Shown one piece after another: positions 35,228 to 44,789 of a stretch of 64,000 bases of DNA (positions are counted from its first letter, which is position 1; each line of letters begins with the position of its first letter). Position numbers and translations under genes: made by a program. The stretch comes from Edaphobacter modestus (GTDB lineage Bacteria > Acidobacteriota > Terriglobia > Terriglobales > Acidobacteriaceae): positions 248,001 through 312,000 of the forward strand of contig NZ_SHKW01000007.1 of assembly GCF_004217555.1 (NCBI RefSeq), written 5' to 3'. A model generated the notes under the pieces. That model was not told the DNA's origin. It was given only the letters and a program-made list of their open reading frames with translations, and did not search any database.

Positions 35228-37408
35228 GTGGAAGCGGCTGCCCAACTGTCCGTGAGACTGGGACGATTGGTTCTGCGGACAGAAGAAGGTTACGTGTTAA
35301 TCGGCATTTATAGCAGCTGGCTGGTCCTGGTCTCGTTATTCGTGGCAATGTTTGCCTCCTACACGGCACTGGATATGGCCGGGCGCATCACGGCGTCCCA
35401 AACGCGATTTGCCGCGTGCTCGTGGCTAGGCGGTGGCTCATTCGCGATGGGGCTAGGTATTTGGTCGATGCACTTCATCGGCATGCTTGCCTATAAGCTG
35501 CCGGTCCCAATGGGCTATGACGTCCGAATCACTTCATTGTCTCTGCTCATTGCAATTGCCTCCTCAGGCTTTGCCCTCTGGCTGGTTTCGCAGAATGAGC
35601 TTTCATGGCGGCGTCTGGGCGCTGGCGCGGTGCTGATGGGCAGCGGCGTGGCAGCGATGCACTATACCGGCATGGCTGCCATGCGCATGAGCCCTGGAAT
35701 TCAGTACACGCCCTGGTTATTCGCCCTCTCCATTTTTATCGCGATCGGTGCCTCAGGCGCCGCTCTATGGATCGCGTTCCATCTGCGCCGGCACTCTTCG
35801 CGCGTTAGGCTGCTGCGCGCGGGCGCAGCAATAGTGATGGGCATTGCCATCGCCGGCATGCATTACACAGGGATGGCAGCCGCGCATTTTCCGACGGGCA
35901 GCGCTTGCGGTGCAGCGCACGCGGGAGCGGATCACGGATGGCTTGCGATTCTCGTTACCATCAGTACGCTGGGGTGTTTGTCGGTCACGCTGATGATCTC
36001 TGTACTCGATCTCCGCTTGGAATCCCGCACAGCGGTCCTTTCGACGTCCCTGGCCAGTGCTAACGAGGAACTCACTTACCTCGCCTTGCACGATAACCTC
36101 ACCAAGTTGCCGAATCGCCTCTTGCTAGAAGATCGACTGAATCAGGCAGTTCAAACCGCGAAGCGTAAGAACACGCGTTTTTCCCTCATGTTCGTCGACC
36201 TGGACGGATTCAAATGCGTCAACGATGCCTACGGTCACCACATCGGCGACGCTCTCCTTGCGGAGGTAGCGTTGCGGATCCTCACGAACATTCGATCCAG
36301 CGACACGTTGGCAAGAATGGGCGGAGATGAATTTGTCCTTCTGACCCAGGCTCACGACCCGGCAGATGTGGCCGGAATCGGGGAGAAGCTGCTAACGGTT
36401 ATCCGCCGCCCCTATGAAATAGACGGCCACGACTGCATGGTTTCCGCCAGTATCGGCATTTCTATTTTTGATGGCGACGACCAGCATCAGAACGAACTTC
36501 TGATGAATGCCGATGCCGCGATGTATCATGCAAAGTCGCTGGGGGGCGACCGCTATTGTTTCTTCGAACCGTCGATGAATGCCAACGCACAGCAACAGAT
36601 GCAGCTGTTGCGCGATCTTCGTCTCGCACTGGAACGGCGCGAATTCTTGCTTCTCTACCAACCCAAGTTTGATGCTCTCACGATGGCTTTGACGGGTGTG
36701 GAGGCTTTGCTACGTTGGCAGCATCCGGAACGCGGGATGGTGCCACCGGATCAATTCATTCCCGCTGCTGAGAAGGCGGGCCTGATTGTACCCATAGGCG
36801 AGTGGGTGCTGGACGAAGCCTGCCGTCAAATGGCGCTGTGGCGGAATGCAGTAGAGGCCGACTGGACCGTGGCGGTAAATCTGTCAGCCGTGCAGTTCGC
36901 TCACTCGGGTCTGACTCAGCTGGTCGCGGCAACTTTGGCACGTCATGCACTCGAGCCGCGTTACCTGGTCCTGGAAGTGACCGAATCAACCGCGATGCGC
37001 GACGTTGACAGCAGTATGACGATTCTGAGGCAGCTCACTGAGATGGGTGTGCATATCTCTATCGACGATTTCGGTACAGGCTATTCGAGTCTCCTGTACT
37101 TGAAGAGGTTTCCAGCCAGCGAGCTCAAAATCGACCGCGGATTTGTTCGCGACCTGGCGAGAGACACTGAAGATGCGGCGATCATTTCTGCCATCGTCGC
37201 GCTTGGCCGCACGCTCAATCTCAATATTGTGGCGGAAGGAGTCGAGACTTCTGTGCAGCAGGAGTTTCTCACTCGTTTGGGCTGCACTTCTCTTCAAGGC
37301 TATCTGCTCGGTCGGCCTGTCGGTCCAGACCTGATAACTGAACCTGTTCCTCAGCTAACATCAACTGGTGAAGAATCGTCTCCTCGTGGATTGAGCCTTT
37401 GCAGATAA
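35228..37408 (+). CDS. MHYT-GGDEF-EAL cyclic di-GMP enzyme
   Basis: This 726-residue inner-membrane protein has an MHYT sensor of about seven helices (about residues 25-240) with three motifs SMHFIGML, AMHYTGMAAM and GMHYTGMAAA that may bind copper or a diatomic gas. A GGDEF domain (intact RMGGDEF near 365) and an EAL domain (EALLRW near 488) follow, with the downstream DDFGTGYSS loop. Both catalytic signatures are present, so synthesis and hydrolysis of cyclic di-GMP are both possible. The longest frame starts at GTG 35228; GTG 35294 with AGAAGG upstream, right before the first helix, may be the real start. Confidence 0.9.
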   Translation: MEAAAQLSVRLGRLVLRTEEGYVLIGIYSSWLVLVSLFVAMFASYTALDMAGRITASQTRFAACSWLGGGSFAMGLGIWSMHFIGMLAYKLPVPMGYDVRITSLSLLIAIASSGFALWLVSQNELSWRRLGAGAVLMGSGVAAMHYTGMAAMRMSPGIQYTPWLFALSIFIAIGASGAALWIAFHLRRHSSRVRLLRAGAAIVMGIAIAGMHYTGMAAAHFPTGSACGAAHAGADHGWLAILVTISTLGCLSVTLMISVLDLRLESRTAVLSTSLASANEELTYLALHDNLTKLPNRLLLEDRLNQAVQTAKRKNTRFSLMFVDLDGFKCVNDAYGHHIGDALLAEVALRILTNIRSSDTLARMGGDEFVLLTQAHDPADVAGIGEKLLTVIRRPYEIDGHDCMVSASIGISIFDGDDQHQNELLMNADAAMYHAKSLGGDRYCFFEPSMNANAQQQMQLLRDLRLALERREFLLLYQPKFDALTMALTGVEALLRWQHPERGMVPPDQFIPAAEKAGLIVPIGEWVLDEACRQMALWRNAVEADWTVAVNLSAVQFAHSGLTQLVAATLARHALEPRYLVLEVTESTAMRDVDSSMTILRQLTEMGVHISIDDFGTGYSSLLYLKRFPASELKIDRGFVRDLARDTEDAAIISAIVALGRTLNLNIVAEGVETSVQQEFLTRLGCTSLQGYLLGRPVGPDLITEPVPQLTSTGEESSPRGLSLCR

Positions 37409-37526
37409 CTGCCGGGTGACGGGCAACACAGAAGTTATATACAAGCGGCGTGTTTCCGCGGATCTGATCCCGCCCCGGCACGGCCGGATTACTTCCGCAT
37501 CGCAGGCCACCCACCCGGAACTGGGA

Positions 37527-37773
37527 TCAATATGGCGGTTCAATGACCGTATTGCGCGAATGGAAGCTGATGCGGCCGGCTCGAATTGTGTATTTCACCT
37601 GAGTGAACGTGAGCGGATCTCCAGTAGCCGGATCGGCGGAGAGAATAGCTAAATCAGCGTCCATTCCCGGCGCGATGCGACCCTCATGATCGGAAACGCC
37701 GAAACGCTCAGCAGGAGCGGCGGTCAGCATGGCTAAGGTCTGGCGAAAGCCTAGATGTGAGGTTTCAATAGGT
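37527..37773 (-). pseudogene. Amidohydrolase C-terminal fragment
   Basis: The frame HLGFRQTLAMLTAAPAERFG ... GRIAPGMDADLAILSADP ... YTIRAGRISF is the C-terminal end of an imidazolonepropionase-like amidohydrolase, where the beta-sandwich domain returns after the TIM barrel. Everything upstream is lost at the left end of an IS481-type fragment, so only about 75 residues remain and the metal site is gone. Confidence 0.75.
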
Positions 37774-37996
37774 TGTCCATCTGATCGAGAACTGGGAAGC
37801 TGAGTTTGTGAAGACTTGGCGACACAGGAGACCAGATGGACTACCACCAGAATGCCCGACTGACGGTGCACAGTCGAGAGCAGTTGGCGAACCGGGTTGT
37901 GGAGCAGAGATGCACGTGGAAGCAGGCCGCGGCCTGCTTCAACGTGAGCGCGAAGACAGCGGCCAAGTGGGTGCGCCGGTATCGTGAGTTCGGCGC
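37774..37996 (+). mobile_element. IS481-family 5' end fragment
   Basis: The piece begins with a TGTCC terminal sequence, followed 62 bp later by a transposase start MDYHQNARLTVHSREQLANR and HTH WKQAAACFNVSAKTAAKWVRRY. It stops abruptly within GGCGCGCC, where the ScpB-like remnant begins. That octamer is also present at the same place in the intact ScpB gene, so a microhomology-type deletion may have made the joint. Confidence 0.7.
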
Positions 37997-38400
37997 GCCG
38001 CCCGCGCAATCAGCTTGCGATTGCTCAATGTCTGGACCGTCCCTGCGCTCTCGATGCCACGAAATGCGTTAATGTCTCCGATTGTCACCGGCTGTTTCAG
38101 CGCGATGATGGCCAAGGTCTCGAGCGCCTGGCTGGTGATCGGCTTGGCCACCCACGCCGGGACTGCCCTACGGATGCGCTCGGCGAACTGGGGCTTCACC
38201 TCCAGTCGTCCTCCGTGAGTGCGATGCCGTACCTGCACACCTCGGTCGGCGGCATGGAGATCCGCCTCGTACTCCTGCAACGCCTCTTCCATATCCTGCT
38301 GGCTGGCGTCCAACGCCTGGGCGAGGACTTGCACCGTCACCGGGCGATCCACGGCGATCAAGATGGCCTCGAGACCGGCTTTCAGCTCCCAACGTTCCAT
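37990..38400 (-). pseudogene. ScpB-like protein, 3'-truncated copy
   Basis: This starts MERWELKAGLEAILIAVDRPVTVQVLAQALD and runs through WVAKPITSQALETLAIIALKQPVTIGDIN and VQTLSNRKLIARAAR, the winged-helix core of ScpB (condensin accessory subunit). It is close to the intact copy at 46.6 kb, but its C-terminal 55 residues are replaced by IS481 sequence. It sits downstream of the recombinase remnant in the same order as the intact pair. Confidence 0.85.
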
Positions 38401-38456
38401 ACTTCCCGAGCTCCTCTCGATCCAACTGCACTCCGCAACACTACAAAAAAATCCTA

Positions 38457-38995
38457 TAGACCCAGCTTACCCGCCGCCGCCTGCTTGTCCTCGCGATCGG
38501 CGCGAGCGTAGCGCCGAACCATGGCGTTCGAGATATGCCCGGTCTGTTTCATGATCTGCCCATCCGGTACTCCGTTGCCGGAGGCCTCGGTTACGAATCC
38601 GGCGCGCAGAGAGTGTCCGCCATAGTCCTGCGCGCCGGCGATCTTTGCCTTCCGCACCGGCTGCTTCACCAGCCGCCCGACGGAGTTTGAGTGCACCCCT
38701 GTCCGACCTTCCCGTATGGCCGGCGCTGCGAAACACACAACCGTCCTGAATCCGGGCGATCTTGAGCCAATTCTCGAGCGCGCGAGCACCTGGCAGGTAC
38801 GATCATGTTCGCCCCAGAGGATCTCCACTTCCCTGCCCTTCGCCTCCTGGTCGGTCATGGAGTGGGGCAGCTTGATTGTGATCCCCTTACAGTGCCAGGT
38901 CAGATCCTTATACTGCATGGCCGCCAGCTCGGAGCGGTGCAGCGCGCCGGCAAAGCCGATCAGCAGCAGCGCCTTATCTAGCGCGGCAGCGATGC
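38457..38995 (-). pseudogene. Tyrosine recombinase remnant (copy of the 47.4-kb gene)
   Basis: The C-terminal half of a phage-type integrase survives: GGHSLRAGFVTEASGNG (His/Arg catalytic pair) and MVRRYARADRE (catalytic Tyr). The middle is frameshifted near 38790, and the N-terminal 190 residues are missing from about 38995, including the SAM-like domain. The remaining DNA is very similar to the intact copy. Confidence 0.85.
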
Positions 38996-39063
38996 TTTAT
39001 CTGTTCTTCCTATACCCGGAGAATTGATTCAATTCGAGGTTCTACAGGGGTCGATAGTTAAAC

Positions 39064-39095
39064 ACGTCTTCACGTAGACACGTATACACGGCAAG
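39064..39095. repeat. Isolated ACGT 8-bp array (fossil centromere site)
   Basis: Four units in strict 8-bp phase (ACGTCTTC, ACGTAGAC, ACGTATAC, ACGGCAAG) are followed by about 60 bp (CGAACCTGTCGAGCCGCAT, then CTGCCGAGGAAGAG) that also follows the arrays at 51.4 and 52.2 kb. It lies just past the recombinase remnant. Confidence 0.75.
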
Positions 39096-39214
39096 ACCGA
39101 CTCGCAACATCGAACCTGTCGAGCCGCATCCACTCTGCCGAGGAAGAGAACTAACCACAAGAATGGGACTGGTTTGAGACGGAGGACGACAGCTAGAGCG
39201 TGCCGACCACACCC

Positions 39215-40375
39215 TGGTGTGCTGTTTCTAAAGTTCGTTCACAAAAAGCGGGCAAGCGAATCGAGGATTTGGTCAGCGGTTTTGTGCCAGACGAAAGGCT
39301 TTGGGGTCCTGATTGTGTTTTTGAATGAAGCTGCGAATTGCAGTTTCCAGTTCCTTGGTGGAGCGATGGACGCCGCGTCGCAGCTGCTTGTCGGTGAGTG
39401 CGGCGAACCATCCTTTCACCAGGTTTAGCCAGCTTGCCGAAGTAGGCGTGAAGTGGAGATGGAAACGCGGCCTTTGGCGAGCCAGTTGCGGATCAGCGCG
39501 GTCTTGTGGGTCCCGTAGTTGTCCAAAATCAGGTGAATATCCAACTCCGCGGGGACGTTTTCTTCGATGGTGTCGAGGAAGTTGCGAAACTCCTCTGAGC
39601 TATGACGATGTCGCGTATGTCCGATGACCTTTCCTGTCTTCGCATCGAGCGCCGCGAACAGGCTTGTCGTTCCGTGACGCACATAATCATGGGTGCGCCG
39701 TTCGATCTGTCCCGGACGCATCGGCAACAAGGGGGCGGTGCGGTCCAGCGCCTCAATCTCACTCTTTTCATCGACACACAGGATCAGGGCGTGGTCTGGC
39801 GGCGCCAAATACAAGCAGACGATGTCCCGCACCTTGTCGATGAACAGCGGGTCCTTGGATAACTTGAAGGTCTCGGAGCGATGCGGAGCCAGGGAAAAAG
39901 CACGCCAGATGCGGTGAATCGAGAGTGACTTAATCCCACCTTCTTGGCCAACGCCCCTGTGGACCAGTATGTGGCATCGCCCGGAGTAGACTCCAGCGTA
40001 AGTGCCATGACGCGTTCCACCTCCTTGTCACGAAGTTTCCGCGAGGTGCCAGGGCGGGGCTCATCCACCAGACCATCCAACCTCTGATCGAAATAGCGCT
40101 GCCGCCATTTGCCAACCGTGTGCAGAGTTACAGATAACTGCCGAGAGATCGCGGTGTTACTGCGGCCTTCCGCCGCCAGCAGGACCACCCGAGAGCGCAT
40201 CGCAAGCGCCTGTGCGGTCTTGGGCCGCTTGCTCCAAGCAACAAGCTGAGCCTGCTCTTCGGCGGTTACGAAAAGTGGCGCGAGGGTACGACCCTTCGGC
40301 ATCGCAGTTCCTCCCACCCCATCCGAGGTCGTCCCCATCTCTATTTATGACATTTATTTAAGAAACAGGACACTA
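39215..40375 (-). mobile_element. IS630-family element with decayed transposase
   Basis: Imperfect terminal repeats TGGTGTGCTGTTTCTAAAG (left) and, inverted, TAGTGTCCTGTTTCTTAAA (right) bound 1.16 kb. Inside, the HTH part (QLSVTLHTVGKWRQRYFDQRLDGL, 184 codons from 40338) and the DDE part (HALILCVDEKSEIEALDRT ... DIHLILDNYGTHKT) lie in different frames. The last part is in a third frame. At least two shifts make it non-autonomous. The right end abuts the stop codon of the MFS gene. Confidence 0.85.
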
Positions 40376-41689
40376 GTTCAGGTTGACAGCTCCCGCATCA
40401 GGCGTACGGATGAATAAGAATAAACAAGTGGTGGCAACCAGAGGCAAAAGGCCCGCCGCTAGAAATGCTGGTCCATAGGAAAATCGATCGACAGTGATAC
40501 CTATGATAAAGGTAAAGGCGACACTAGCGATTCCAGCCGCGAGCCCACTAAGTCCTGTTACCGTGGCGACTACATCTTGGGGAAACAAGTCTGACGGTAA
40601 GGTCAAGCCCATGGTGGACCAACTGGCGTAACCCCATAGGGCCACGCAAATCAGCGCCAGGGCGGCGTAAACGCTGTGGACGCGGGCCGCGGGAATACCT
40701 GCGAGGATCGGCAGGGAACTCACAGCACAAACCCAGGTACGAGCGCGAATGATAGAGACTCCGCGACGAATACAGTAACCGGATATCAGCCCACCTGTGA
40801 AATTCCCCAGATCCGCGGCAACAAACGGCATCCAAGCAAAGATCGCGATTTGCTTCAGGCTAAAGCCACGAGCATCACTTAGATACTGCGGCAACCAGAA
40901 GACATAGAACCACCAAATCGGATCAGTAAGGGCACGACCCAGTACGATACCCCACACATTGCGATTACCCGCCAGGCGAAGCCACCGCTGAACGCCTTTA
41001 TCCGGCGACTGAGAAGCCATCTCCTGCCCTGCACGGATGAGGGCGACCTCTTGGGGCTTCACGCGCGGGTGACGATCGAGTGGATGGTAGATACGCAACC
41101 AGGCAAATAGCCAAAGGAAGCCGAGCACTCCCGAAAAGACAAACGACCATCTCCAGCCAAATGCCAGGGCTATCCACGGTATGATCAGCGCCGCCAGGGC
41201 CCCTCCCACACTGGAGCCGCTGTCAAAGATTGCTACTGCTACACTGCGCTCCTCACTGGGGAACCACTCCGCAACGGTCTTGCTGGCTCCTGGCCAGTTC
41301 AGGCCTTCTCCAATGCCTAACATGAATCGAAAAGCGACAAAGCCCGAAACAGAGCTGGCAAATCCCATCAACATATTCACCAGGGACCACCAGACCACCG
41401 CTGCAATCAAGCCGATCCGAGTACCCACAGCATCCAGGAAGATACCTCCGATCAGCCAGGTAATGGCATAGGAGAGCTGAAAGGCGCCGATAATCTTTGC
41501 CAGATCCGTATGAGTAAGGTGATACTGCGCCGCTATCACCGGCGACAATACGGAGAATGTCTGGCGACTGATGTAATTGATAGCTGTAGAACAAAAGAGT
41601 GTCCATACTATCCACCATCGTGTTCTTCCCGCACGCATTTTCTGCGGTACGGGAAGAATTGGTTGCTGATTGAGGCCCCGTGTGGCCAT
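40373..41689 (-). CDS. MFS transporter, ACS (hexuronate-type) family
   Basis: This 438-residue permease has twelve hydrophobic helices and the anion:cation symporter style NYISRQTFSVLSPVIAAQYHLT near the N-terminus, plus FRFMLGIGEGLNWPGASKTVAEWFP in helix 4-5, as in ExuT-like sugar-acid transporters. AAGGGGTG precedes the ATG. Its TAG stop falls at the right end of the IS630 element, so the native C-terminus may have been shortened by the insertion. A hexuronate or related carboxylate substrate is likely by family only. Confidence 0.88.
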   Translation of the reverse strand: MATRGLNQQPILPVPQKMRAGRTRWWIVWTLFCSTAINYISRQTFSVLSPVIAAQYHLTHTDLAKIIGAFQLSYAITWLIGGIFLDAVGTRIGLIAAVVWWSLVNMLMGFASSVSGFVAFRFMLGIGEGLNWPGASKTVAEWFPSEERSVAVAIFDSGSSVGGALAALIIPWIALAFGWRWSFVFSGVLGFLWLFAWLRIYHPLDRHPRVKPQEVALIRAGQEMASQSPDKGVQRWLRLAGNRNVWGIVLGRALTDPIWWFYVFWLPQYLSDARGFSLKQIAIFAWMPFVAADLGNFTGGLISGYCIRRGVSIIRARTWVCAVSSLPILAGIPAARVHSVYAALALICVALWGYASWSTMGLTLPSDLFPQDVVATVTGLSGLAAGIASVAFTFIIGITVDRFSYGPAFLAAGLLPLVATTCLFLFIRTPDAGAVNLN

Positions 41690-41823
41690 CTTGTGTCACC
41701 CCTTGGCACAAAATCGTGGACGCGTGCTCCGCGCCCTATTTGCGCAGACAGCATTTCAGGACAGCGTAATCTGGAAGCAACATTTCCCAGTGGACTTATT
41801 TAACTAACACGGGGGAATATCCC

Positions 41824-42412
41824 TCTTAGCGCGACTGGTACCAGGGGTACCGTGGTGCGACCTCCTCGTGGCGAGTGGACGAGACGTATGTGAAGGTCGG
41901 TGGCCACTGGAAGTACCTGTTCCGGGCCGTCGACAAGCATGGCCGGTTGATCGACTTCATGTTGATGGATCGGCGAAACACCCGTGCGGCCCATCGCTTC
42001 CTGCGAAAAGCGTTGACGACAATGCGCCACTGGCCGCCGTCCTCCATCACCACGGACCAACTCGGCTCTTATCCAAAAGCCATTAGCCGGCTGCAACGAG
42101 AAGGCAAGCTATCAAGCAATCCCAAGCATCGCACGTGCAAGTATCTGAACAACATCATTGAAGCGGACCACGGCGCACTGAAGCGAGTCATTCGCCCCAC
42201 GCGAGGCTTTCAGACAATGAAGACGGCTGCCGCTACGATGAAGGGGTTCGAGGTGATGCGGATGATCCGCCGAGGACATTGCCTCACGTGTAAGCCGCAT
42301 GTCAAAGACGAGGTGCGCTTCGTAAACAAGCTGTTCGACATCTTCGTTATCGCTGTCTGATGTAAACCGCGCAACGGACGAACTGCGACCAACAAAGTTA
42401 ATGCAACAGAGC
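41824..42412 (+). mobile_element. IS6-family transposase, 5'-truncated, with right terminal repeat
   Basis: The preserved frame starts inside the gene (VDETYVKVGGHWKYLFRAVD) and carries RAAHRFLRKAL, KYLNNIIEADHGALKRVIRP and the C-terminal segment of an IS6/IS26-type DDE transposase. The first third with the zinc-finger/HTH is missing. The right end AAGTTAATGCAACAGAGC (42395-42412) is the terminal repeat also found at 44024 and at both ends of the 63.1-kb MITE. Confidence 0.82.
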
Positions 42413-42531
42413 CGTATCTGGGGTCGGAGCAAGTCATTGAGATCGCGGTGAACGATAACTCGGACTGTAGGCTCTCATAGTGAGCGACCCGCCTGACGGC
42501 TCTTACTAAGCCGGAAGAAATAAGGTTTTCG

Positions 42532-42590
42532 TTTATTTCGACTATTTCGACTATTTCGACTATTTCGACTATTTCGACTATTTCGACTAT
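42532..42590. repeat. 9-bp tandem repeat (ACTATTTCG)n in the antitoxin promoter
   Basis: Five exact ACTATTTCG units (42541-42585), with partial units on each side, run straight into a TATAAT at 42588-42593. Each unit contains TTCGAC, a -35-like hexamer at helical-phase spacing. It lies directly upstream of the toxin-antitoxin pair and could set promoter strength by copy number. Confidence 0.85.
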
Positions 42591-42608
42591 AATTGGAGCG
42601 TGAAGAAG

Positions 42609-43076
42609 ATGGAGGGCGCGATGATTGGCGAAACAGTAGTAATGCCACCGTCAGAAGAGGAACAGATTCGAGAGCTTGGTCGGATGCTTAAACTCGGCAC
42701 ACCAACTCTCGTTGGTCCTCAAAACGAGAGAGTAGACCTTCCCGAGAGTGTCTACAACATTCTTAAAGACGTCGTTCGCTACATGGCTGCGGGTCGTGCG
42801 GTGTCACTGGTCCCGCAAAAGCAACAGCTCACTACTCAATTGGCCGCGAACCTACTTGGTTTTTCGCGACCCCACCTTATCAAGCTTCTGGAGTCGGGAG
42901 CAATTCCGTATCAAAAAGTGGGACAACACCGCCGTGTGATGTTGAAAGACGTCATGGCTTTTCAAAAACAGCGAGATAAAGCGCGCAGAACTGCGCTGGA
43001 TGAGCTCGCCCGCGAAGCATATCAGGACGGTTCCTACGAAGGAACCGAAATTCCTGAGGGGGGCAGTGACGAGTGA
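42609..43076 (+). CDS. HTH (excisionase-type) antitoxin
   Basis: This protein of about 155 residues has a central MerR/excisionase-like HTH (LTTQLAANLLGFSRPHLIKLLESGAIPYQKVGQHRRVMLKDVMAF), the usual DNA-binding half of PIN-type toxin-antitoxin modules. The acidic C-terminus would contact the toxin. GTG 42600, ATG 42609 and ATG 42621 are all possible starts; the -10 box at 42588 makes a leader very short. It overlaps the toxin by 4 bp and probably represses its own repeat-bearing promoter. Confidence 0.85.
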   Translation: MEGAMIGETVVMPPSEEEQIRELGRMLKLGTPTLVGPQNERVDLPESVYNILKDVVRYMAAGRAVSLVPQKQQLTTQLAANLLGFSRPHLIKLLESGAIPYQKVGQHRRVMLKDVMAFQKQRDKARRTALDELAREAYQDGSYEGTEIPEGGSDE

Positions 43077-43633
43077 AAGCCGATTACCCCGTCATCCTGG
43101 ATGCATGTATTCTTCTGCCGATGCCTTTGGCAGACACGCTCTTGCGCATGGCGGAGTCCCCTCGGCTGTACTTGCCTAAATGGTCCGACGACATCATTGC
43201 TGAAGTTTCACGGAACCTTTTGGGGAAATGGAATAAGACACCGGAACAGGTCCAGCGTCGGGAGAATGCGCTTCGCGCGCATTTTCCCGAGGCTTGGGTC
43301 GAAGGATATACATCCTTGATTCCGGCTATGACCAATGACGAAAGGGATCGACACGTCATTGCGGCCGCAGTGAGCTCGGGAACAAAGCTTATCGTGACGT
43401 ACAACGCTAAACATTTTCCTGAAAGTTCACTTGAGCGGTGGGGCATTGAGCGCCAAGGTCCATCTACTTTTCTTCTGCACTTGTACGACTTGGAGCCGGG
43501 AATCGTGGCTCAGAAACTGACCGAGCAGGCTCACAATCTAAGCATCCCTATTGAAAATTTGCTGCGCAAGTTACGGATTAACGTGCCGAGCTTTGTCTCT
43601 TTTTTCTGCGAAGAACAGGGGATAGAACTCTGA
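43073..43633 (+). CDS. PIN-domain toxin
   Basis: This 186-residue predicted RNase starts at a GTG in GTGA overlap with the antitoxin. PIN features are the first acidic residue in YPVILDACILLPMPL, a middle acidic helix (IIAEVSRNLLGKW), the conserved NDERDRHVIAAA block with two Asp residues, and LIVTYNAKHFP before the last strand. An additional C-terminal 60-residue helical tail is present. With the antitoxin it would form an addiction module that stabilises this replicon. Confidence 0.88.
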   Translation: MKADYPVILDACILLPMPLADTLLRMAESPRLYLPKWSDDIIAEVSRNLLGKWNKTPEQVQRRENALRAHFPEAWVEGYTSLIPAMTNDERDRHVIAAAVSSGTKLIVTYNAKHFPESSLERWGIERQGPSTFLLHLYDLEPGIVAQKLTEQAHNLSIPIENLLRKLRINVPSFVSFFCEEQGIEL

Positions 43634-43644
43634 AAGCTGATGGT

Positions 43645-44023
43645 GTGCCCAGGCAACCCAAGTCGCAGCATTACATTCAACGGGCTTACCTGGAAGCCTT
43701 TTGCGACCAGACGCCTAACGAAAAGACGGGCGTACTATTCTTGTGGGTTCATTCCGCTAACCACGCGGTTCGGCGGCAGATCCCCAAAGAGTGCGCCGTA
43801 GAGAACTACTTTTATGGTCACGAGTTGGACAACGGCCAACGGAGCTTTCTCGGCGAGACCTTCCTTGCTGATCTTGAGAGCGCGCTTCAAGCGGTGTGCT
43901 GAAAGCAGCCCAGCAAGGCAATTTGCCGACGACATTGCGCGACCGCTTTACTCTGACGGGCTACGTGGCTATGACGTTGGTCCGCACGCCGGCCAGTAAG
44001 AAACACATCGACCAAACCGCTAG
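43645..44023 (+). pseudogene. DUF4238 protein, frameshifted and cut by IS6-type end
   Basis: The start MPRQPKSQHYIQRAYLEAF and the ECAVENYFYG segment are typical of DUF4238. After about 43900 the frame shifts (LKAAQQGNLPTTLRDRFTLTGYVAMTLVRTPASKKHID). The sequence ends where a GGTCTGTTGCATTAACT terminal repeat begins. About 180 C-terminal residues are missing. It is 11 bp downstream of the PIN toxin and may have been part of that operon. Confidence 0.75.
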
Positions 44024-44040
44024 GGTCTGTTGCATTAACT
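44024..44040. repeat. Solo IS6-type terminal repeat
   Basis: GGTCTGTTGCATTAACT differs by one base from the repeat of the 63.1-kb MITE and the 42.4-kb IS6 end. It sits at the exact joint between the DUF4238 and ADOP fragments, so it probably marks an IS6-mediated deletion that lost the element. Confidence 0.7.
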
Positions 44041-44650
44041 CGTTGGAGCGGGTCCAGATTTCAACTGCGCTTGACATCGGCATGGTGCCAAGAAACTGAA
44101 ATCCCCGCGGCAATACTCCAATGACCGTGTACGGCTCTCCATCGATCCGAATCGACTTGCCGACAATCTCGCGGTCATCGTTGTATCGGCGATGCCAGAG
44201 GCTTTCTCCAAGAATGGCGACGCGCTGCGACCCAGGTTCATCGTCTTCCTTGGTGAAGTTGCGGCCCAAATGAGGCGCGACTCCGAGCACGCGGAAAAAG
44301 TCCGCGCTCACCCGAAGTCCAGGTATGCGTTCCGGCATTGCTCGCTCCGCTAGGTTGAATCCAACAGGGAGAACTGAGTACGCGGCCAGATGTTGCAAAG
44401 TCCGGCTGTGGTCCCTCCAGTACAGGAACAGTGGTATGGACGCGGTGTAGCTTAACCCGGTAGTCGTCACTTTCTGCGTCTGAACAATCCGTTCCGCATG
44501 GGGATACGAGAGCGGCCGTATCAGGACAGAGTTGACCACTCCAAAGATGGCGGTGCTGGCGCCGACGCCGAGCGAGATCGTCAGAATCGTAGCGACCGCA
44601 AAAGCCGGTGACCTGGCCAGCTGCCGAAACGCATAGCGCGCGGCCCTTAT
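44041..44650 (-). pseudogene. ADOP permease fragment (N-terminal helix and periplasmic domain)
   Basis: The frame reads through a first helix (FAVATILTISLGVGASTAIF), then NSVLIRPLSYPHAERIVQ and a MacB-like periplasmic domain (PGLRVSADFFRVLGVAPHLGRNFT ... GKSIRIDGEPYTVIGVLP). It is cut at the 3' side by the solo IS6-type repeat and loses its 5' leader near 44650, so only about 200 of roughly 850 residues remain. It differs in sequence from the intact ADOP at 31-34 kb, so it is a separate family member. Confidence 0.8.
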
Positions 44651-44789
44651 GGGGGACAGAACCGTTCAAAGCACGAAAGTGCGTAGTAATCTGCCAAAAG
44701 CGCAATTCCCGGCAGGATTAGCTCGCATGCAACATGCCCCTGCCCGCTACAGCACGAATCCTTAACGGAGGTTTTCGGTTGGATGTGGC

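Noticed and set aside
42532..42590. Possible CRISPR or terminator
   Set aside because: A 9-bp simple tandem repeat with no spacers and no dyad; it is a promoter-associated repeat.
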